NCBI GenBank assembly: GCA_012036375.1
Contig: JAAUOI010000008.1
Location: 1-24,895 of the forward strand
Length of the DNA: 24,895 nt
Direction: 5' to 3'
From: Allobrachymonas sp.
Lineage (GTDB): Bacteria; Pseudomonadota; Gammaproteobacteria; Burkholderiales; Burkholderiaceae_C
A program made the translations under genes and the position numbers. Positions 1 through 6,184 of this stretch are shown one piece after another. Under the pieces are notes generated by a model. It had not been told where the DNA came from and did not search any database. It saw nothing but the letters and a program-made list of their open reading frames with translations. Positions within the stretch are counted from its first letter, which is position 1. Each line of letters opens with the position of its first letter.

Positions 1-145
1 ACCGAGAAACAAAAACACAAAGCGCATGCAGGCCAAAGTGCACAAACCAAGTCACTGAGAAACAAAAACAAAGGCCGTAGCGAGCAACCAAGAAACAGAC
101 GCAAAAAGCGCAAAATTAAATAGTATCTGACCCCATTTAATTTCC
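1..145. repeat. A-rich intergenic segment with short direct repeats and one TCTGACCCC repeat end
   Basis: No convincing gene lies between the window start and lptA at 255. The motif GAGAAACAAAAACA occurs at 4-17 and again at 57-70, a period of 53 bases, with a looser third copy near 91. At 113-143 a perfect 9-base inverted repeat (AAATTAAAT / ATTTAATTT) encloses TCTGACCCC. The same TCTGACCCC word ends the inverted-repeat element at 3509-3583, so this may be one end or a remnant of a related element. The usual upstream partner of lptA, lptC, is not visible here. Function is unknown. Confidence 0.5.
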
Positions 146-254
146 ATGCTTACAGAAAATACGCCGCAAAGCAATATCTGTGCCGCCGTGAAGTACACTT
201 CCATTCCCGCGCGGCTGCAGCGCCTGTCCGCAGCTCTTGTAAAAAAGGATTGCT

Positions 255-923
255 ATGCCCACAACACCTTTGCTCCCTATCGCCCGCCTGCTTGCCGTGG
301 CGCTGGCTGGCATCGTGGCCAGCTCGGTGGCTTGGGCCGAAAAAGCAGATCGACAGAAGCCCATGAACGCTGAGGCCGATTCGCTGCGCTATGACGACGT
401 CAAGCAAATCAGCGTGTTTACGGGCAATGTGGTCATCACCAAAGGCACCATGATTATTCGCGCGGATCGTGTCGAGGTGCGGCAAGACAGCGAGGGATTT
501 CAGTTTGGCACGGCCACCAGCACAGGCGGCAAACGCGCCTTCTTCCGCCAAAAGCGTGACACGGCAGCAGGTGGCGTGGACGAGTGGATCGAAGGCGATG
601 GCGAAGTCATCGTCTACGACGGCAAGGCCGACACCGTCACCTTCCGGCAAAACGCCCACATGCGCCGTCTGCGCGGCACTACTGTGTCAGACGAAGCACA
701 AGGCGCATTGATTACGTATGACAACAGCAGCGATGTGTTCAACGTCGCTGGCACACCCAGCACGGGCGGTGCGCCCGCAGGGCGCGTGCGGGCCGTGCTC
801 AGTCCGCGTTCGAATGCGGCGGCAGGCGCATCCACATCGCCAGCTGCAACGCAGCCTGCCTCCCCAGCCACGCCTGGCACCAACTTGCGCCCCAGCACCA
901 CGCTTGGCGCAGACAAAAAGTGA
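255..923 (+). CDS. lptA: LptA, periplasmic lipopolysaccharide-binding bridge protein
   Basis: LptA polymerises into the periplasmic bridge that carries lipopolysaccharide from the inner-membrane LptBFGC complex to LptD/LptE at the outer membrane. The 222-residue protein starts with a Sec signal peptide (about residues 1-28, ending AWA). An OstA/LptA beta-jellyroll domain follows at about 35-160, with the family-typical stretch MNAEADSLRYDD, then FTGNVVITKGTMIIRADRVEV. The Ala/Pro/Thr-rich tail after about residue 175 is low complexity. The ATG is preceded by AAGGA at 5 bases spacing (about 246-250), which supports this start. lptB and rpoN follow on the same strand, a conserved proteobacterial arrangement. 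The gene is intact, unlike its two downstream partners. Confidence 0.93.
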   Translation: MPTTPLLPIARLLAVALAGIVASSVAWAEKADRQKPMNAEADSLRYDDVKQISVFTGNVVITKGTMIIRADRVEVRQDSEGFQFGTATSTGGKRAFFRQKRDTAAGGVDEWIEGDGEVIVYDGKADTVTFRQNAHMRRLRGTTVSDEAQGALITYDNSSDVFNVAGTPSTGGAPAGRVRAVLSPRSNAAAGASTSPAATQPASPATPGTNLRPSTTLGADKK

Positions 924-957
924 GCCGGCGTTGACTGCTGAAAACACCCCGTCATCC

Positions 958-1774
958 ATGGCTGCCAGCGCAGTCAACCCAGCGCAGGCGCTGGCCAATT
1001 CTTCCAGCCATAGCGCTGGTTCTGCTGAGTCCGCCTTGCGCCAGCTTGAAGCGCGGGGTCTGCAAAAAGCTATGGTGCAAGGCAGGTGGTCAAAGATGTG
1101 TCGTTGTCGGTGGCCCAGGGTGAAGTGGTGGGCTTGCTCGGGCCCAATGGCGCTGGCAAAACGACCTCGTTTTACATGATCGTTGGCCTCGTGCGTGCCG
1201 ATGCGGGCGAGATTTTGATCAATGGCCTGAGTGCAGGCCGCATGCCCATTCATCGCCGCTCGCGCATGGGGCTGTCGTATTTGCCGCAAGAAGCTTCAAT
1301 TTTTCGCAAGCTCAATGTGGCAGAAAACGTGCAAGCTGTCCTCGAATTACAGCGTGATGAGGCGGGCAAGCCACTGTCTCAGGCGGTGTTGCAGGAGCAA
1401 CTGGAGCGTTTGCTCAAAGATTTGCGTGTCGATCATTTGCGCGATTCGCCCGCGCTGGCACTCTCGGGCGGCGAGCGCGCCGGGTGGAAATTGCCCGCGC
1501 TTTGGCATCAAACCCACGCTTTATTTTGCTCGATGAGCCGTTTGCTGGCATTGACCCAATTGCCGTGATCGAGATTCAGCGCATCATTGGTTTTCTCAAA
1601 AGCCGAGGTATTGGCGTGTTGATCACGGATCACAATGTACGCGAGACCTTGGGCATTTGCGATCATGCCTACATCATTAGTGAAGGCCGCGTGCTCGCGC
1701 GTGGCACGCCTTCTGAGATTGTGGACAACGCCGATGTTCGCCGTGTGTATCTCGGCGAACATTTCCGAATGTAG
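958..1774 (+). CDS. lptB: LptB, ATPase of the LPS export ABC transporter (frame broken twice)
   Basis: LptB is the cytoplasmic ATPase that powers lipopolysaccharide extraction from the inner membrane with LptF/LptG. All ABC motifs are present across three frame segments: Walker A GPNGAGKTT (about 1140-1166), the signature LSGGER (about 1460-1478), Walker B RFILLDEPFAGID, the H-loop ITDHN, and the family C-terminus EHFRM. The frame breaks at an A5 run (1064-1068), where one more A restores LQKSYGARQVV, and near 1475-1483, where one more C restores ERRRVEIARAL. Repaired length is 272 residues, long for LptB because of an N-terminal extension of about 30 residues read from ATG 958; TTG 931 is an alternative start. 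LptB is essential in most Gram-negative bacteria, so two disruptions in one gene argue for sequence errors. Confidence 0.88.
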
Positions 1775-1838
1775 TCATGGTGCCCCCCCACTCCTGCGCT
1801 TGGCAAGGTGCATGGCCCACCGGGCTAGTGCAACCCCT

Positions 1839-3493
1839 ATGAAACCGGGTCTGAGTCTTCGCGTCTCTCAGCATCTGGCGCTCACGCCGCAGTTGCAGCA
1901 GTCGATCCGCCTCTTGCAGTTGTCTACGCTGGAGCTGTCGCAAGAGATTGAGCAGATGCTTCAAGACAACCCATTCTTGGAGCAAGAAGATGCGCCACAG
2001 GGCGGCCAAGAAGCGCTTGACACAGAGCGCAACTTGCGCAGCGATGAGCTACTGGCGCAAGAAGAGCGCGAACAAGCGCATGACAATGATTTTACAAAAA
2101 CTACTGATTTGATAGCACTCGGCGCAGACTCTATGCCGGCTAATGACTCATTTGACCTTAAAAATGCGGGTTCAGAAGTGCCCAGCGAGGCAGATGCGGC
2201 AAGCCAAGAGGGCAGCGATGCGCCGCAAGACTGGGAAGGCGATGGCAGCACCGACACCGCGCCTGATGATTCTGAATGGGGCGTGGAAGCCGCTGCGCGG
2301 CAAAGCGATTCGGTGAAAAGCGCTTCGGGCGATGACATGGAGACCGATTCGCGCAACGCCGCCCACGAATCTTTGCAAGACCATTTGCACCGCCAAGCTT
2401 TGCTGCTTCGCCTGTCGCCGCAAGATGCTACTGCGCTGAAGGTGCTGATCGAATCGCTCAACGACGATGGCTACTTGGCCGATGAATTGGAAGACATCGC
2501 GCAAAGCCTAGGCGCTCGCACTTTGGAAGAGGTTGAAGAGCTGATGGCGCAGTTTGCGATCAGCTTGAAATTGCTGCAAAGCCTTGAGCCCACAGGCGTG
2601 GGTGCCCGAGACTTGAAAGAATGCTTGCTGCTTCAATTACGAGCCAGCTTGGAGCAAGGCCGCATTCATCCGGAAGAGGCGATAGCCGCGCAAAGCGTGC
2701 TCGCGCAGCCCTTGGAGCTGCTGGCCAAGCGCGATGTGCGCCGCTTGGCCAGCTTGTGTAAGCTGCCGCAAGATGAAGTCCGTGCTGTGATCAGCCTGAT
2801 TGCCAAGCTTGAACCCAAGCCCGGGCGGCGATTTGCGCAGGTCGAGCGCCATATCGTGATTCCTGATGTGATCGTGCGCCCCGTGATCCGCCGTGGGCAA
2901 ACACATTTTGTGGCGCAGCTTAACAGCGATGTGGTGCCCAAGTTGCATGTGCACGATCTGTATGCGAACGCTTTGGGCGCAATGAAGGGCAGTAAAAAGA
3001 CAGAGGCTGTTCAAGGCCTGCAAACGCGGCTGCAAGAAGCGCGTTGGTTTATTAAAAATGTGCAGCAGCGCTTTGACACGATTCTGCGCGTGAGCCAAGC
3101 CATCGTCGAGCGGCAAAGCAGTTTCTTCAAGCATGGCGCAGTGGGTATGCGCCCCTTGGTGCTGCGCGAGATTGCCGATGAAATTGGCATGCATGAATCC
3201 ACCATCAGCCGCGTGACGACTGCCAAATACATGGCCACGCCGTGGGGCACGTTCGAGCTGAAATACTTTTCGGATCAGCCCTCACCACCGAGACTGGCGG
3301 CATCGCCTCCAGCACCGCCGTTCGCGAGCTGATCAAGCAGTTCATTGATGCCGAAAGCAAAGCCAAGCCCCTGTCAGATAACGCGATCACGGATATGCTC
3401 AAGGAGCAAGGCATCGAATGCGCCCGCCGCACCGTCGCCAAATACCGTGAGGCGCTGCGCATTCCCGTGACGAGTTTGCGCAAAACGCTGTGA
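1839..3493 (+). CDS. rpoN: RpoN, RNA polymerase sigma-54 factor (one frameshift before the RpoN box)
   Basis: Sigma-54 directs RNA polymerase to -24/-12 promoters and needs an AAA+ activator. Region I is recognisable at the N-terminus (LRVSQHLALTPQLQQSIRLL, then LSTLELSQEIEQML). An acidic region II spans about residues 50-190. The core-binding domain and helix-turn-helix (HESTISRVTTAKYM) follow, and the RpoN box reads ARRTVAKYRE near the C-terminus. The frame breaks at a T4 run (3267-3270). One added T restores FELKYFFGSALTTETGG and gives a 551-residue protein; as written, the protein would lose the RpoN box. Start ATG 1839 matches the family N-terminus, with a 64-base gap after lptB. A dispersed repeat copy (2101-2165) encodes about 22 residues inside region II, a tolerant acidic linker. 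Confidence 0.93.
2101..2165 (+). repeat. Dispersed GCCGGC-core repeat, copy 1 (inside rpoN)
   Basis: Copy of the dispersed element, forward orientation, with core GCGCAGACTCTATGCCGGC preceded by GATAGCACTCG and followed by an A-rich tail. It lies in the acidic region II of sigma-54 and is read as IALGADSMPANDSFDLKN, the same reading frame as the copies in the RlmL-like gene and ybbN. Confidence 0.85.
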
Positions 3494-3508
3494 GCGCGAA
3501 AGGAAAAT

Positions 3509-3583
3509 GGGGTCAGATCACAATTCAGGACATTGACCTTCCCGAAGCGAATTCAAACCTTGACGAAATTGTGCTCTGACCCC
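3509..3583. repeat. Small inverted-repeat element between rpoN and the RlmL-like gene
   Basis: A left end GGGGTCAGATCACAATT (3509-3525) and a right end AATTGTGCTCTGACCCC (3567-3583) form a 17-base inverted repeat with one mismatch around a 41-base centre. The outer flanks AAAAT and ACTTT extend it weakly. This has the form of a non-autonomous miniature element. From memory, GGGGTCAGAGCACAATT-like ends occur beside REP-associated (IS200-like) transposase genes, but no transposase is present here. A related TCTGACCCC end is at 125-134. The element starts 16 bases after the rpoN stop, so it could also act as a hairpin in the rpoN 3' end. Confidence 0.7.
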
Positions 3584-3641
3584 ACTTTCCGTCTCCCCGA
3601 AGCGTCACAATAGTCGAGCGCATTTGCCTATACAACAAACC

Positions 3642-4985
3642 ATGAACCACCTCACCCTCTTCCTCCCCTGTGCAGGTGGCGTTGAACCTTATCTTGCGCA
3701 AGAAGCCGCGCTGATTCTTGGCCGCAAAGACGGCATTCAACTAGAGTCGGCCGGCGTGCGCATTGAAGCCAGTTGGCGCGAGGCGATGCAGCTTAATTTG
3801 CATAGCCGCTTGGCCAGCCGCGTGCTCATTCAAGTGCAAGGCTGCGCATACCGTAGCGAGCAAGACATTTACCAAGCCGCCTGCGATGTGGCCTGGGAGA
3901 TTTGGTTTTCTCAGCGCCAAACCTTCAAAATCGACATCACCGCCACCCGCAGCCCCTTAAAAAGCCTCAATTTCGCGGCTTTGCGCGTCAAAGATGCGAT
4001 TTGCGACCGTTTTCGCCACCTCACGGGCGAGCGCCCCAGCGTCGATGTGCAGCGGCCTGATGCGCGGATTTACGTGCATTTAAGCGCAGATGAGCTGTCT
4101 TTGTATGTTGATACCAGCGGCGAGCCTTTGTTCAAACGCGGCTGGCGGCAAGACAAAGGTGATGCGCCGCTCAAAGAAACCTTGGCGGCGGCCATGCTGG
4201 CGGCCAGTGGCTGGTGGAACTTAGAGGGCGAGCAGCGCGAACTTCAACCGCTCTACGACCCCTGCTGTGGCAGTGGCACGATTGCCATCGAAGCGGCGCA
4301 AATCGCTCTGGGTATCCCCGCAGGCGGCCAGCGCCGCTTTGGCTTTGAGCGCTTGATTCCGTTTCAGGATCATGTCTGGAATGCTATGAAAACAATAGCA
4401 TTTCGCGCAGATTCTATGCCGGCTAACAGCCAAAAAGGCTTAAAAAACTTAGTTATTTACGGATCTGACGTCGCTCACCGTATGGCAGATTTTGCGCAGC
4501 GAAATGCCGAGTTGGCCGGCGTGGGCGCTGCGATCGAGTTTCGTGGCGGCGATGCCCTGCAACGCAAGCCACCTTGCCCCGTGCCCCCGCAAGGCGCAGT
4601 GATTTTGACGAATCCGCCGTATGGCGAGCGCATTGAAGTAGCCGGCGTGGCGGGAGTTCACTCCCTCTCCCCTCGGGAGAGGGCTGGGGTGAGGGCATCT
4701 TCCGGCCAACTCCGCCCCAACCGCGAAACCGCAGAATTCAACGCCGAAGAAGGCGACTTTTTCCCCCAACTTGCCACCCATTGGAAAACCCATTTCGACG
4801 GCTGGACGGCTCACTTACTCGTCCCCGACATGAAGCTCCCCGGCAAAATGCGCCTCAAAGAAAGTCGCCGCGTGCCGCTGTGGAACGGCCCCATCGAATG
4901 TCGCCTGTTCCGCTTTGATATTCAAGGCCGGCGAGTGCCTTCTGAGCCAAAAGAGGCTGCATCTGCTCCCGCGCCTCAACCATGA
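3642..4985 (+). CDS. rlmL: THUMP-domain class I SAM-dependent 23S rRNA methyltransferase, RlmL N-terminal type
   Basis: Members of this family methylate guanine N2 in 23S rRNA. The N-terminal half (to about residue 165) is a ferredoxin-like plus THUMP RNA-binding region. The methyltransferase domain shows the SAM-binding motif DPCCGSGTIAIEAA (about 205-218) and the catalytic motif NPPYGER (about 324-330). The length is 447 residues, without the fused RlmK half seen in enterobacteria. I chose ATG 3642 over an in-frame TTG at 3624 because MNHLTLFLPCAGGVEPYL fits the family. Two unrelated repeats interrupt the protein in frame: a dispersed-repeat copy at about residues 247-269 and an SPRERAGVRA segment at about 340-351, so the methyltransferase domain carries some 60 extra residues. 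The stop overlaps the next gene by 4 bases (ATGA). Assignment to position m2G2445 is inference. Confidence 0.85.
   Translation: MNHLTLFLPCAGGVEPYLAQEAALILGRKDGIQLESAGVRIEASWREAMQLNLHSRLASRVLIQVQGCAYRSEQDIYQAACDVAWEIWFSQRQTFKIDITATRSPLKSLNFAALRVKDAICDRFRHLTGERPSVDVQRPDARIYVHLSADELSLYVDTSGEPLFKRGWRQDKGDAPLKETLAAAMLAASGWWNLEGEQRELQPLYDPCCGSGTIAIEAAQIALGIPAGGQRRFGFERLIPFQDHVWNAMKTIAFRADSMPANSQKGLKNLVIYGSDVAHRMADFAQRNAELAGVGAAIEFRGGDALQRKPPCPVPPQGAVILTNPPYGERIEVAGVAGVHSLSPRERAGVRASSGQLRPNRETAEFNAEEGDFFPQLATHWKTHFDGWTAHLLVPDMKLPGKMRLKESRRVPLWNGPIECRLFRFDIQGRRVPSEPKEAASAPAPQP
4382..4448 (+). repeat. Dispersed GCCGGC-core repeat, copy 2 (inside rlmL)
   Basis: One of the best conserved copies, forward orientation. 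A GCTAT/ATAGC stem comes first, then core GCGCAGATTCTATGCCGGC, then GCCAAAAAGGC and an A-rich tail. It is read as NAMKTIAFRADSMPANSQK within the methyltransferase domain, just before the strand NLVIYGSD. Confidence 0.92.
4661..4695. repeat. CCCTCTCCC...GGGAGAGGG palindromic repeat inside rlmL
   Basis: CTCCCTCTCCCCTCGGGAGA and the following GGGCTGGGGTGAGGG form a compact palindrome (CCCTCTCCC and GGGAGAGGG) with a GGGGTGAGGG tail. I recall this as a common small repeat in many proteobacterial genomes, usually intergenic. Here it is read in frame as HSLSPRERAGVRA, between the catalytic NPPYGER motif and the next conserved segment. Confidence 0.85.
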
Positions 4986-5479
4986 GCAATTCAACCCTGC
5001 TGATCCTGGACACCAATATTGTCCTGGACCTCTTGCTTTTCCAAGACCCTCGCTGCCAACCACTGCATCAAGCTTTGACACAGGGCAAAGTTCAATGGAT
5101 CGCCACGCCGCACATGCGTAATGAACTAGAGCGAGTGCTCACCTATGCGCATATCTCTGCCAAGCTTGAGTTTTATCAAAAATCCAGTAGCGACATCCTC
5201 GCTCTTTTCGACAGATATTCCCAAATCGTTGAAGCCCCCAGCACCCGAGCCCCCTTCACCTGCAAAGACGCAGATGACCAGGTCTTCATCGATTTAGCTG
5301 CCGCCTGGGCCGATCATTTCAGCACAACATCTGCTAGCCCAGCGTCGAGCCAGGTGGCGGTAAGCTCAACACAACGAGCCATCCACCTGCTGAGCAAAGA
5401 CAAAGCCGTCCTCAGCATGCGAAAACGCCTCGCCAAACTGTCAATTCATGTCAACACCGCGCAAGATTGGCACATCTGA
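4982..5479 (+). CDS. PIN-domain protein, putative toxin-type ribonuclease
   Basis: The 165-residue protein has PIN-fold acidic residues: D10 in LILDTNIVLDLL, E48/E50 in NELERV, D96/D98/D99 in CKDADDQ, and D104 in FIDLA. The segment LLSKDKAVLSMRKRLA matches the 'putative toxin-antitoxin system toxin component, PIN family' group. These residues would bind Mg2+ or Mn2+ for RNA cleavage, but no target is known. No antitoxin gene is adjacent. The ATG overlaps the stop of the RlmL-like gene by 4 bases, which suggests translational coupling and a housekeeping RNA role at least as much as a plasmid-style toxin. Residues about 113-134 (Ser/Thr/Ala-rich) seem to be an insertion relative to the family as I remember it, between the FIDLA and LLSKD strands. 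Confidence 0.8.
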   Translation: MSNSTLLILDTNIVLDLLLFQDPRCQPLHQALTQGKVQWIATPHMRNELERVLTYAHISAKLEFYQKSSSDILALFDRYSQIVEAPSTRAPFTCKDADDQVFIDLAAAWADHFSTTSASPASSQVAVSSTQRAIHLLSKDKAVLSMRKRLAKLSIHVNTAQDWHI

Positions 5480-5481
5480 GC

Positions 5482-5495
5482 TGACAAAAATGTCA
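5482..5495. promoter_or_regulatory. Candidate activator site (TGACA-AAAA-TGTCA) upstream of pilA
   Basis: A perfect 5-base inverted repeat, TGACA (5482-5486) and TGTCA (5491-5495), is separated by AAAA and starts three bases after the PIN gene stop. It lies about 120-130 bases upstream of the sigma-54 promoter, a plausible enhancer distance. Pseudomonas PilR is known to bind TGTC-containing repeats upstream of pilA, so this could be the PilR site. The assignment is inference from position and motif only. Confidence 0.4.
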
Positions 5496-5610
5496 CTCCC
5501 CCAAAGATCGTCCATCGAACCCAGTCGGTCAAAATCAGCACATGCCAACAAAGTCGCAGTTGACGCTCGACTTTTCAACAAAAAAGCTGCAATCAAAGCA
5601 CAAGAATCCG

Positions 5611-5627
5611 TTGGCACGCAGCTTGCT
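5611..5627 (+). promoter_or_regulatory. Sigma-54 (-24/-12) promoter of pilA
   Basis: TTGGCACGCAGCTTGCT fits the sigma-54 consensus YTGGCACGrNNNTTGCW at all but the weakly conserved r position. The GG (5613-5614) and GC (5625-5626) elements have correct spacing. Transcription would start near 5638, leaving a leader of about 29 bases that contains AGGAG before the pilA ATG at 5667. Pilin genes of Pseudomonas and relatives use RpoN together with PilR, and rpoN lies about 2 kb upstream in this window. Confidence 0.88.
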
Positions 5628-5666
5628 GTAACAAAGAGCTTTCATCCACATTTACAGGAGAATTTT

Positions 5667-6125
5667 ATGAAGCAAATGGTACAAAAGGGTTTCACCCTGA
5701 TCGAACTGATGATCGTGGTTGCGATTATTGGTATTTTGGCCGCTGTGGCATTGCCTGCTTACCAAGACTACACCGTGCGCGCACGCGTGTCAGAAGGTTT
5801 GGCTTTGGCTTCTGGCGCTAAATTGGCTGTGGCTGAGAATGCATCTAATGCTCGCGATTTTGTGTCAGGCTGGTCTGCCCCATCAGAAACCAACGGCGTT
5901 TCAGCTGTGGGTATCAATCCGACAGGTGGTGCGATTACAATCAGCTACAAGCCAGCAGCTGGCAATGGCACTATTGTTATTACCCCAACGAGCGGTGGTG
6001 CTGCTTTGGTTACTGGAACAATTCCTACCGGCGGCTCAATTTCTTGGGATTGTGCTAGAGATGCAGCGAATTCGGCTACTGGTACTTTATTAGCCAAATA
6101 CCGTCCAGCGCAATGCCGCGTATAA
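5667..6125 (+). CDS. pilA: Type IV pilin, major-pilin-like PilA
   Basis: This is a 152-residue type IVa prepilin. The leader MKQMVQKG is followed by FTLIELMIVVAIIGILAAVA, the hydrophobic N-terminal helix. PilD would cleave after G8 and methylate F9, and glutamate +5 of the mature protein is present. The C-terminus has two cysteines (WDCARD and AQCRV) that would form the D-region disulphide loop. The Gly/Thr/Ser-rich globular part offers O-glycosylation sites. The strong site AGGAG (5656-5660) sets the start. An upstream sigma-54 promoter and a downstream terminator suggest a monocistronic, highly expressed unit, as is usual for a major pilin. The two ligase-like genes downstream probably glycosylate it. 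Confidence 0.95.
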   Translation: MKQMVQKGFTLIELMIVVAIIGILAAVALPAYQDYTVRARVSEGLALASGAKLAVAENASNARDFVSGWSAPSETNGVSAVGINPTGGAITISYKPAAGNGTIVITPTSGGAALVTGTIPTGGSISWDCARDAANSATGTLLAKYRPAQCRV

Positions 6126-6146
6126 GTAGTTAGTAATAGCTAATTC

Positions 6147-6176
6147 AAAAAAGAGAGCATATGCTCTCTTTTTTTT
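6147..6176 (+). terminator. Rho-independent terminator after pilA
   Basis: AAAAAAGAGAGCAT (6147-6160) is followed directly by its exact complement ATGCTCTCTTTTTT (6161-6174) and further T residues. This is a perfect hairpin with a U-tract, 21 bases after the pilA stop. An ATG inside the right arm (6161) is in frame with the next gene but is unlikely to be its start. Confidence 0.9.
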
Positions 6177-6184
6177 ATCCCGAA

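Noticed and set aside
146..373. Open frames upstream of and overlapping lptA
   Set aside because: They overlap the lptA start in another frame, have no recognisable motifs, and lptA has a good ribosome binding site.
6161..6184. Start of the first pglL at 6161
   Set aside because: That ATG lies inside the right arm of the pilA terminator hairpin; ATG 6185 or 6197 is more plausible.
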